5,980 nt of DNA from an uncultured Eubacteriales bacterium (GTDB lineage Bacteria > Bacillota > Clostridia > Lachnospirales > Lachnospiraceae), in assembly GCA_900313855.1 (NCBI GenBank), contig OMSZ01000278.1, positions 1-5,980 on the forward strand, written 5' to 3'. A program made the translations under genes and the position numbers. Positions 1 through 5,980 of this stretch are shown here, piece after piece; position 1 is the stretch's first letter; every line of letters begins with the position of its first letter. Below the pieces are notes generated by a model. That model worked only from the letters and a program-made list of their open reading frames with translations, was not told the origin of the DNA and did no database searches.

Positions 1-966
1 GAAAATGAATATTTATTAGGTACATCAATGGCAAGACCGCTTATCGGTAAGCTTCTTGTAGATATCGCCCACAAGGAAGGCGCTACAGCAATTTGTCATG
101 GTGCTACAGGTAAGGGTAACGATCAGGTTCGTTTTGAGCTTGCTATCAAGGCATTTGGTCCTGAGCTTAAGATAATCGCTGCATGGAGACAGGATTCATG
201 GACAATGAACTCACGTGAGGAAGAGATCGAGTATTGTAAGCAGCACGGTATCCATCTTCCATTCTCTGCAGATTCTTCTTACAGCCGTGACCGTAACTTA
301 TGGCATATAAGCCATGAGGGACTTGAGCTTGAGGATCCGGCAAATGAGCCTAATTACGACCACCTGCTCGTACTTGGCACATATCCTGAGAAGGCTCCTG
401 ACGAGGCTGAATATGTGACACTTACATTTGATAAAGGAATTCCTACCTCAGTTAACGGCAAGGAAATGAAGGTTTCAGATATAATCAGAGAGCTTAACCG
501 TCTTGGCGGCAAGCATGGTATCGGAATCGTTGATATCGTGGAAAACCGTGTTGTCGGTATGAAATCAAGAGGTGTATATGAGACTCCGGGTGGAACCATT
601 CTTATGGCTGCTCATACTCAGTTAGAGGAGCTTATACTTGACCGTGAGACATTAGCATTTAAGAAGACTATCGGCGATAAATTCGCAGACATCGTATACG
701 AAGGTAAATGGTGGTCTCCTCTTCGCGAGGCTTTGCAGGCATTCGTTGACTCTACTCAGGAAAGAGTTACAGGTGAGGTTAAGCTTAAGCTTTACAAGGG
801 TAACATCATCAAGGCAGGAACAACCTCTCCATACTCACTTTATTCAGAATCACTTGCAAGCTTTACTACCGGCGAGCTTTACAACCATAAGGACGCAGAG
901 GGCTTCATCAACCTCTTCGGTCTTTCAACAAAGGTTCGTGCATTGCTCGACCAGAAGAGACAGTAA
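1..966 (+). CDS. argG: Argininosuccinate synthase, 5'-truncated by window start
   Basis: Cytoplasmic enzyme of arginine biosynthesis that joins citrulline and aspartate, using ATP, to form argininosuccinate. The reading frame is open from base 1 (first residues ENEYLLGTS) and ends at TAA 964-966, giving 321 visible residues. The family is normally about 400 aa, so roughly 80-90 N-terminal residues, including the ATP-binding P-loop, lie upstream of the window. The visible part carries the family block [14 protein letters not shown] (visible residues 33-46), the AWRQDSW stretch just after it, the [11 protein letters not shown] segment, and the conserved [13 protein letters not shown] region near visible residues 188-200. 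The C-terminus ends in basic LDQKRQ, and I see no frameshift. An internal ATG at 28 lies inside a conserved motif and is not the real start. The gene converges with the minus-strand operon and is separated from it by a strong terminator. Identification is very secure; other arg genes are not in view. Confidence 0.97.
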   Translation, partial: ENEYLLGTSMARPLIGKLLVDIAHKEGATAICHGATGKGNDQVRFELAIKAFGPELKIIAAWRQDSWTMNSREEEIEYCKQHGIHLPFSADSSYSRDRNLWHISHEGLELEDPANEPNYDHLLVLGTYPEKAPDEAEYVTLTFDKGIPTSVNGKEMKVSDIIRELNRLGGKHGIGIVDIVENRVVGMKSRGVYETPGGTILMAAHTQLEELILDRETLAFKKTIGDKFADIVYEGKWWSPLREALQAFVDSTQERVTGEVKLKLYKGNIIKAGTTSPYSLYSESLASFTTGELYNHKDAEGFINLFGLSTKVRALLDQKRQ

Positions 967-986
967 TATAGCATATACATACAATA

Positions 987-1037
987 ATAGTCCTTGTATG
1001 ATCTCCCATAAGGAAATCGTACAAGGACTATTTTTTT
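987..1037 (+). terminator. Rho-independent terminator of argG
   Basis: A 16-bp stem is formed by 987-1002 and 1016-1031, fully paired except for one G-U wobble, with a 13-nt loop (1003-1015) that can add three more pairs (TCC/GGA). A run of seven T follows at 1031-1037. It begins 21 bases after the argG stop codon, as expected for a factor-independent terminator on the plus strand. Read from the minus strand, the same stem is followed by a mixed, T-poor tract (TATTGTATGT), so it would be only a weak terminator for the opposing operon. Confidence 0.93.
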
Positions 1038-1091
1038 CCTACTAAACTCCATAGACTTATGAAAATGCTCTTCAATGATAAAAACCAGCTA

Positions 1092-1718
1092 TCACACCTG
1101 TTTATAGTAAAAAATAGCAAGATTGGTCCTGTCCCTAAGTTCTAATTTACTAAGTATTGTGCTTATATAATTTCTGACCGTTCCCTCTGACAAACATAAC
1201 TTATCTGCGATTTCCTTATTAGATAAGCCCTGTGCAACCAGCTCAACGATCTCATACTCCTGTCTGCTTAAGCCAAACTTCTCGTAATCAAAACCTTTTT
1301 CGCGATTTTTTTTGAGCATGCCCGGAATCTTCCCCATAACATCGCTTCCAAAGACCGTCTGACCTTCATACACTGCTTTCAACGCCGGAACTATACTTTC
1401 ATAATCCTGTTTTATGATGTATCCCTTAGCACCGATAGAAAGAGCCTTGACAATATATTCATCATCATTAAATGTTGTAAGAAACAAAAGCTTCGCGTCC
1501 TCATGCTTATCGATAATCACTTCTCCGGCCTCAAGTCCCGACATTTCCTCCATGCGTATGTCCATCAAAAGAATGTCCGGCTTATACTCATCATAAAGCT
1601 TTATAGCCTCTTTGCCGGAATGACCGCAGGCAAGAACTTCCGCCTCATTACTTGCCTCAATTATCATTTTAAGTGACATTGCAACCAATTTGTCATCATC
1701 TACTATCACAATTTTCAT
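1092..1718 (-). CDS. NarL/LuxR-family two-component response regulator
   Basis: DNA-binding response regulator of 208 aa, the usual size for the NarL/FixJ group, acting in the cytoplasm and on DNA. The N-terminal receiver domain (about residues 1-118) has the acidic pocket D7-D8-D9, the predicted phosphoacceptor D53 in the LLMDIRM motif, T81/T82 at the switch position and the conserved K103. A linker (about 119-147) leads to a LuxR-type helix-turn-helix (about 148-208) with the typical GLSRQEYEIVELVAQGLSNK beginning, then EIADKL and SEGTVRNYIS recognition-helix motifs. The ATG at 1718 is 9 nt after the TGA of the kinase gene; a GAGAG at 1725-1729 overlaps that stop codon and can serve as ribosome binding site. 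It is the last gene of the operon and the obvious partner of the preceding kinase. It probably activates the operon's own promoter, which is outside the window. Family assignment is firm; target and signal are unknown. Confidence 0.95.
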   Translation of the reverse strand: MKIVIVDDDKLVAMSLKMIIEASNEAEVLACGHSGKEAIKLYDEYKPDILLMDIRMEEMSGLEAGEVIIDKHEDAKLLFLTTFNDDEYIVKALSIGAKGYIIKQDYESIVPALKAVYEGQTVFGSDVMGKIPGMLKKNREKGFDYEKFGLSRQEYEIVELVAQGLSNKEIADKLCLSEGTVRNYISTILSKLELRDRTNLAIFYYKQV

Positions 1719-1727
1719 ATTAAGCTC

Positions 1728-2852
1728 TCACTTTCCTATGGTTACGAATATTCTGAAACCGTCATTATCAGTTATAAGCACATTACCACCAACGCCATTG
1801 ACTCTCGCTCTTATATTATCAAGTCCCATACCGCTGTGATCAACACCTTCTGCCGACAGACCATTTCCACCTCTTTTGCCGTAATCATGAATCACCAGCT
1901 GATACATAGCCGGATGCTCGATCAGCGTTATATCAACATTCTCATTATCACTATGCTTGATTATATTAGAAACCGCTTCCTTAACAACACCTATGATCGC
2001 ATATTTAATATCCTTATCAACATCAGAGGAAATGTCTATATCAAGCTTAAGGTTTCTTTCTTCCTTAAGCGGTGCCGTAATATCCTCAAGTGCTGACGGA
2101 ATATCAATCGCCTCGTCACGCAGATCATGTACGCTGTTTCTTATATTATTCATTGCCGTATCAAGAGTTGCCTTAAGATCATTTAAACCGCTCTTTAAGG
2201 TTTCATCCCTGCATATCGCAATAAGTGCTCCAAGCTGCAATATCGCTCTTGTAAGCATATGACCTACGTTATCGTGAATCTCTCTCGCTATCCGGTTACG
2301 TTCCTTAAGCCTTCCGAAATACACCTCATCATCCTTAGCCTGTATAAGCTCCGCATTCTTTTGTTTAAGCTCATCTGTCTTAATAACCGATTCATCACGA
2401 AAAGCTATTACCGCTCTCTTGAGTTTTTCATTTCTCCCACATTTAATACTTAAATAAACTGAGATCACCAGCAATAGTTCAACGTATATAATTACAGACA
2501 ACGGTTCATCTCCACCTGCATATATTAAAACAGCGATCAATGCTAAAACGCCGGCTGCATAATTCCTTATGGTCACGGCACCATACAAAGCTATCGGAAC
2601 CATGATAATAAGGTCGTTGTTAATAAATGCAGCAAAAACCATCAATATTTGCAATAAAAAGGCAGCCTTCTCACCTGTACTGACTAATTGAAATGTGTCC
2701 TTCTGTATTGTCTTATACAAAAAGAAGAAATCAAAAAATGCCAAAGACAAAACAGAATATAAAACAACAATAAGGTATCTGTCGGTCATGATCATACGAC
2801 CGACAAATACCGTCAATAAAAATATTATTATTCTGTCAATAAAACGTTCCAT
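1728..2852 (-). CDS. Membrane sensor histidine kinase, HisKA_3 (NarL/LiaS/DesK-like) type
   Basis: Sensor kinase that should autophosphorylate on histidine and pass phosphate to the adjacent NarL-type regulator. I place the start at ATG 2852 (374 aa), because GGGAG at 2859-2863 sits 6 nt upstream; a TTG at 2867 would add five residues but has no good ribosome binding site. Numbering from this ATG, residues about 5-135 are mostly hydrophobic, consistent with five or six membrane segments with only short loops, so there is no large extracellular sensor domain. A charged, probably coiled-coil linker (about 140-180) leads to the HisKA_3 H-box REIHDNVGHML, with predicted phosphoacceptor H193. The C-terminal HATPase domain shows the N-box EAVSNIIKH (N296), a D-x-G motif written DYG (D323) and the GMGL motif (about 341-344). 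It lies 24 nt after the second permease gene and 9 nt before the regulator. The multi-membrane input domain resembles kinases that sense membrane-active compounds or membrane state; the ligand is unknown. Confidence 0.93.
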   Translation of the reverse strand: MERFIDRIIIFLLTVFVGRMIMTDRYLIVVLYSVLSLAFFDFFFLYKTIQKDTFQLVSTGEKAAFLLQILMVFAAFINNDLIIMVPIALYGAVTIRNYAAGVLALIAVLIYAGGDEPLSVIIYVELLLVISVYLSIKCGRNEKLKRAVIAFRDESVIKTDELKQKNAELIQAKDDEVYFGRLKERNRIAREIHDNVGHMLTRAILQLGALIAICRDETLKSGLNDLKATLDTAMNNIRNSVHDLRDEAIDIPSALEDITAPLKEERNLKLDIDISSDVDKDIKYAIIGVVKEAVSNIIKHSDNENVDITLIEHPAMYQLVIHDYGKRGGNGLSAEGVDHSGMGLDNIRARVNGVGGNVLITDNDGFRIFVTIGK

Positions 2853-2858
2853 AAAGTT

Positions 2859-2863
2859 CTCCC
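2859..2863 (-). promoter_or_regulatory. Ribosome binding site fixing the kinase start
   Basis: GGGAG on the minus strand, 6 nt before the ATG at 2852. It lies downstream of the in-frame TTG at 2867, so it supports ATG 2852 and argues against the longer version. It falls in the 24-nt gap after the permease stop codon. Confidence 0.75.
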
Positions 2864-2876
2864 ACAATTCATGAGA

Positions 2877-4034
2877 TTAACTCTCCTTAAGATACATATA
2901 GACTCTTGATATCGCAAGTCCGGCAGCTAAACAGAACACCCCGAATATTGCCTGCATTCCGAAACAGGAAGATACATCAGCAAACGAGTTTCCGGCTTCA
3001 ATCTTTTGCAAGCCCACCGCATACCAGTAAGTAGGAAGAAATCTGCCGACATTTCTTACATCATCCCCAAGAAGTTCAAGCGGTACAAATATACCACCCA
3101 AAAACGAGAATGCAATTGTAATTATATTGATCAGAACATCTTTTGCCTTCAGCATACTCTTTGAAGGGAAGGATGCGATAAACATAAGGAATGCTCCATT
3201 AACCAATGAGAACACTAACAGATTAAGTGCTGCCAGGTACCATTTGGTGGTAAACAGATACTCTTTCAAAAAACATCCCGATAAAATGAGCATTAATATA
3301 TATACAAACACACAAACTATCGTGGAGCCCAAAAACAGAGCAAGTGTTCTCTCATGTGATGATATCGATGAAATCGCTGTTCGTGACTTAATATCCTTGT
3401 TGCTGAATCTAAGCACAACAGGAAGCACACACCATAAAACCATACTCATTATACCATAAGGTATGAATAAAAATAAACTATATAACTTGCTATTTGAATC
3501 AGAATCATCCTTTTTTGTATTAAGCTCTACAAAATTATCCGTTTCAACAGCTTCCTTTGTATTCCTGATCGCATCATCAATATTAAATCCGGCATTTTCA
3601 TATCGTATTATTCCTTGCACAAACGAGTTAAGCTGAAAAACAACAAAGCTTCCTGAAGCCTTTCCCGTATCATATAGAGTTTTAATCTGCAAAGCATCAT
3701 CATCCTGATGTTTATCCATAAAGCCTTCCGGAATCTCAACATAAGCCGTATAAAACTCACTGTATATAAGATCCTTGATCTCATCCTGCGTATAATCGTG
3801 GAATTCCACTTTATGCTGTGTCTTTAAGTAATCAACGATTGCTTTGGAAAGCTCTGTATTATCATTATCCTTAACAATAACAGAATAACTATTGCTCGCA
3901 AATGAACTCTCCTTATCATCAGAATTGTACTGTGAAGCAACGAGTACAGTCATTAATGCGCACAATGCGAAATAAAGAAACAGACCGACTTTGTATTTAC
4001 CAACCAGTTTAAAAAATGCTTTAAAGACTTGCAT
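2877..4034 (-). CDS. ABC-2 type transporter permease, second subunit
   Basis: Predicted integral membrane subunit of an ABC-2 exporter, 385 aa from the ATG at 4034. That start has a perfect AGGAGG 7 nt upstream; an in-frame TTG at 4070 would add 12 non-hydrophobic residues and is unlikely. The topology is typical of the ABC-2 YhgE/NatB-like group: a first membrane segment at about 15-34, a large extracytoplasmic domain at about 35-183, then about five membrane segments (roughly 185-208, 230-253, 266-288, 298-317 and 358-378). The segment near 311-322 reads FLGGIFVPLELL, a form of the GG/SG-x-F-x-P motif common in these permeases. The extracytoplasmic domain ends in a hydrophilic acidic stretch (KKDDSDSNSK, about 174-183) just before the second membrane segment. 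The gene overlaps the upstream permease by 14 nt, suggesting translational coupling and 1:1 assembly. It differs clearly from the other permease, so a heterodimer is likely. Family is firm; substrate unknown. Confidence 0.9.
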   Translation of the reverse strand: MQVFKAFFKLVGKYKVGLFLYFALCALMTVLVASQYNSDDKESSFASNSYSVIVKDNDNTELSKAIVDYLKTQHKVEFHDYTQDEIKDLIYSEFYTAYVEIPEGFMDKHQDDDALQIKTLYDTGKASGSFVVFQLNSFVQGIIRYENAGFNIDDAIRNTKEAVETDNFVELNTKKDDSDSNSKLYSLFLFIPYGIMSMVLWCVLPVVLRFSNKDIKSRTAISSISSHERTLALFLGSTIVCVFVYILMLILSGCFLKEYLFTTKWYLAALNLLVFSLVNGAFLMFIASFPSKSMLKAKDVLINIITIAFSFLGGIFVPLELLGDDVRNVGRFLPTYWYAVGLQKIEAGNSFADVSSCFGMQAIFGVFCLAAGLAISRVYMYLKES

Positions 4035-5175
4035 AACTCTTCCTCCTTGACATGATAAGTCCTGCCACAATGAACACTACCGTAAGACCCACAATGTATA
4101 TTATCGAGTGGTAAAACCTGTCTGAAACACCATACATATTAAGTGTGTAAAATGCATCACTTATGACAGCCGACGGATTAATTCTGTTGATTATCGGACA
4201 TTTAACCTCAATTAACGATTTGATATTAGCAACCATAAGTCCTGATAAGAAACCACCGGCAACAACAACCGTAGTCAATATGTTCTCCCTTGTTTTCTTT
4301 GAGAAGCTTCCAATGTGTCCTATAAAAAAACCAAGTGATAATCCCAGAAGTGTTGCAAGAATCGCAGTCATGAATATATACGGCAGATCTCCGCCAAAAT
4401 CAATCTTCAATACGAAAATAAAGTAACACAAACCTATTACAGTTATACTGATTTTGATAATTGCAGCCGACAAAAGACCTGATATCTCATATAGCACCCT
4501 GTTTACCGGTGAGCAGTCAACTCTTTTACCCACCTCCGACTGGTTAGCCTGACAGCTTTCCGGAATCGCTACTCCTGACATTGATGCCATAACTGCCATC
4601 ATGGCGATCAGGTTGTAAAAATAAGTCACATAAGGATCCTTATTATCACCCGTTATCGGTTCAGATTTGACAAGTCCCTTTACTTCAGTGTCAAAGGATT
4701 TAACCACTGTATCGATATTAGCCGGATTACTCTTTATAGTTTCTACTATTATCGATGAATACTGTCTTAACACGCTCACTATTCCGCCAAGCATACTTGC
4801 CTCAAGTCCGGATTCATTTACAATAAGCTTGATATCCGACATTTCTCTTAAGTCAATAATTCCGCTGACCTCAGGTTCTTTTGCGTCAAGAAGTTTCCTC
4901 GCTTCTTCCATGTCAACATTCTTAATATTAAGCATCTTTGTTCCGTCTTCATAGGTAAGCTCCTTAAGCATATTCCCTATGCTGCCGGAATCATACAGCT
5001 CCTCTCCCTCTACAACCGCAACATCAACCGTGACATTCATTGCATTCTTGTATATTGATTTAAACGCAAAATAAAACAATGTTCCAAGTGCCAGAGCAAA
5101 TGCCAAAGACCAGAGAATAGCATCTACACTTCTAAGTACGATTTTAAATCTGTTAACAAATACATTTAAAAACAT
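4021..5175 (-). CDS. ABC-2 type transporter permease, first subunit
   Basis: Predicted membrane subunit of the same exporter, 384 aa. The ATG at 5175 has AAGGAG at 5183-5188 with 7-nt spacing and follows the ATPase stop codon by only 4 nt. The layout matches its partner: a first membrane segment at about 20-40, a large extracytoplasmic domain at about 45-183, then membrane segments at about 184-205, 232-256, 264-287, 299-316 and 355-376. Between the second and third segments a cytoplasmic loop (about 207-228) carries the ANQSEVGKR and SPVNR stretches, which resemble the coupling region through which ABC-2 permeases contact the ATPase. A GGFLSGLM stretch at about 307-314 occupies the place of the GG-x-F-x-P motif but lacks its proline. 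Its C-terminus ends in basic SRRKSYASL, overlapping the start of the next permease. Similar size and topology but different sequence suggest the two permeases arose by old duplication and pair as a heterodimer. Substrate cannot be inferred. Confidence 0.9.
   Translation of the reverse strand: MFLNVFVNRFKIVLRSVDAILWSLAFALALGTLFYFAFKSIYKNAMNVTVDVAVVEGEELYDSGSIGNMLKELTYEDGTKMLNIKNVDMEEARKLLDAKEPEVSGIIDLREMSDIKLIVNESGLEASMLGGIVSVLRQYSSIIVETIKSNPANIDTVVKSFDTEVKGLVKSEPITGDNKDPYVTYFYNLIAMMAVMASMSGVAIPESCQANQSEVGKRVDCSPVNRVLYEISGLLSAAIIKISITVIGLCYFIFVLKIDFGGDLPYIFMTAILATLLGLSLGFFIGHIGSFSKKTRENILTTVVVAGGFLSGLMVANIKSLIEVKCPIINRINPSAVISDAFYTLNMYGVSDRFYHSIIYIVGLTVVFIVAGLIMSRRKSYASL
4042..4047 (-). promoter_or_regulatory. 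Ribosome binding site fixing the second permease start
   Basis: Perfect AGGAGG on the minus strand with a 7-nt spacer to the ATG at 4034, located inside the last codons of the upstream permease gene. It decides between ATG 4034 and the longer in-frame TTG at 4070, and implies that ribosomes finishing the first permease can begin the second one. Confidence 0.88.
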
Positions 5176-5179
5176 GCTA

Positions 5180-5980
5180 TCACTCCTTATCTCTCAATTC
5201 CTTACCGGTTATCTCCAAGAATACATCGTTAAGTGTCGGAAGTTCGGAATATATTCTGTCATAGTCAATTCCGTTCTTCTCAAAGTATTCCGAAACGTGC
5301 GTTATGTTATGCTTACCGCCGCTGCATTTAACCGTCAATGTTCCATTCATATACTTGACATCATACACATGATGAAGTCCCTTTATATCATTTATCACTT
5401 CATCGCTTAAGCGTCTTACATTGACAACAATGCTCTCTGTATTTTTAATCATTCCCTTAAGCTCGTCTTTGGTTCCTTCCGCAACCTTCCTGCCCTTATC
5501 CATGATCAAAACCCTGTTGCAAAGCTGTTCAACCTCTTCCATATAATGTGATGTGTAAATTATCGTCGCCCCGTTATTGTTAAGCTGCCCGATCCCCTCC
5601 AAAATCCTGTTTCTTGACTGGGGATCAACCGCAACGGTAGGTTCATCAAATATTATCAGCTCCGGCTTATGAGCTATTCCGCAGGCTATATTAAGACGTC
5701 TTAGCAAACCTCCCGAAAGCTTCTTTGGATAAAACTTCTTAAAATCCGCAATATCAACGAACTCTATTGCTTCCTCCACGCATCTCTTTTTTAACTGCTT
5801 ATCCTTTATATACAACCCGCAGAAGTATTCAACATTCTCATAAACCGTAAGTTCGTCAAACACAGCTACGTTTTGAGGAACAACTCCTATTCTGCTTTTA
5901 ATATCCCTTCTTGACGGTGTCATCTTCTCACCAAAAAGTTTGATTTCTCCTTTGTCATAAGACAAAAGTGATAGTAGACA
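5180..5980 (-). CDS. ABC transporter ATP-binding protein, N-terminus beyond the window
   Basis: Cytoplasmic ATPase subunit that should power the two permeases encoded directly downstream. The frame is open to the window edge; 266 residues are visible and the Walker A motif is missing because it lies beyond 5980. An apparent TTG start at 5965 falls in the conserved LLSYDKGEI segment that follows Walker A, so it is not the real start. Numbering from the first visible residue: Q-loop Q36 in IGVVPQN, ABC signature LSGGLLRRL (88-96), Walker B LIIFDEP with D112 and E113, D-loop VAVDPQSR (116-123), and H-loop H145 in IIYTSHYMEEVE. The last about 90 residues (from about 175) form a C-terminal accessory domain, ending LNDVFLEITGKELRDKE, as in DrrA/NatA-like drug and antibiotic exporters. 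The signature has L where Q or M is more usual, which many functional members tolerate. It ends 4 nt before the first permease. Family call is very secure; substrate unknown. Confidence 0.95.
   Translation of the reverse strand, partial: CLLSLLSYDKGEIKLFGEKMTPSRRDIKSRIGVVPQNVAVFDELTVYENVEYFCGLYIKDKQLKKRCVEEAIEFVDIADFKKFYPKKLSGGLLRRLNIACGIAHKPELIIFDEPTVAVDPQSRNRILEGIGQLNNNGATIIYTSHYMEEVEQLCNRVLIMDKGRKVAEGTKDELKGMIKNTESIVVNVRRLSDEVINDIKGLHHVYDVKYMNGTLTVKCSGGKHNITHVSEYFEKNGIDYDRIYSELPTLNDVFLEITGKELRDKE
5183..5188 (-). promoter_or_regulatory. Ribosome binding site for the first permease
   Basis: AAGGAG on the minus strand, embedded in the last codons of the ATPase gene, with a 7-nt spacer (which contains the ATPase TGA) to the ATG at 5175. 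It supports that start and coupled translation of ATPase and permease. Confidence 0.85.

Noticed and set aside
354..599. Minus-strand open frame opposite argG
   Set aside because: Lies wholly within strongly conserved argG codons; the product is a low-information antisense shadow.
746..1045. Plus-strand open frame of 99 codons overlapping the argG 3' end
   Set aside because: It lies in another frame of argG and runs through the terminator hairpin; its composition (rich in S, T, R, H and Q) does not look like a folded protein, and argG in this region is clearly coding.
1080..1098. Small inverted repeat (TGATA/TATCA) around the regulator stop as a minus-strand terminator
   Set aside because: Only five A/T-rich pairs, overlapping the stop codon, with the T run inside the loop rather than after the stem; too weak to call.
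1836..2453. Several plus-strand open frames opposite the kinase gene
   Set aside because: All are antisense to the conserved HisKA_3/HATPase coding region, have no family signature, and overlap each other in different frames.
5174..5410. Plus-strand open frame of 78 codons near the ATPase/permease junction
   Set aside because: Antisense to the ATPase C-terminal domain and its stop codon; no recognisable product.
1..5980. CRISPR array, insertion sequence, tRNA/rRNA, riboswitch or toxin-antitoxin genes
   Set aside because: No regularly spaced repeats, no transposase-like protein, and no intergenic gap larger than about 125 nt in which a structured RNA could sit; the window is nearly all coding.
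1092..5980. A wholly new type of biological system
   Set aside because: All five proteins fall in well-known families and the combination has a described parallel in LnrJK-LnrLMN; only the gene order, lineage and unknown substrate are noteworthy.

Overview
The window looks like chromosomal DNA from a low-to-moderate GC Firmicute, most likely an anaerobic Clostridia of the Lachnospiraceae type (Butyrivibrio/Roseburia-like). This rests on the style of the argininosuccinate synthase, strong AGGAGG-type ribosome binding sites, frequent ATA/TTA codons in the minus-strand genes, and tightly packed co-directional genes. The taxonomic call is an inference.

Layout: bases 1-966 (+) hold the 3' three quarters of argG (arginine biosynthesis), cut by the window start. 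It is closed by a strong intrinsic terminator at about 987-1037. The rest of the window (1092-5980) is one compact minus-strand operon that converges on argG. In transcription order (right to left) it encodes an ABC transporter ATPase whose N-terminus lies beyond the window edge, two different ABC-2 type permeases of similar size (384 and about 385 aa), a membrane histidine kinase of the HisKA_3 (NarL/LiaS/DesK-like) group, and a NarL/LuxR-type response regulator. Junctions are 4 nt, a 14 nt overlap, 24 nt and 9 nt. Ribosome binding sites lie in, or immediately after, the end of the preceding gene, so the five genes are probably co-transcribed and translationally coupled.

Working model: one ATPase and two unequal permeases form an ABC-2 exporter, and the kinase/regulator pair encoded downstream senses an envelope-active compound or envelope state and induces the operon. 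The gene set matches the Bacillus subtilis linearmycin-resistance locus LnrJK-LnrLMN (YfiJKLMN), but in a different order (transporter first, sensor last). The substrate cannot be read from the sequence. The operon promoter and any operator lie outside the window. I see no RNA genes, mobile elements, CRISPR arrays or long repeats, and no gene-free stretch longer than about 125 bases.
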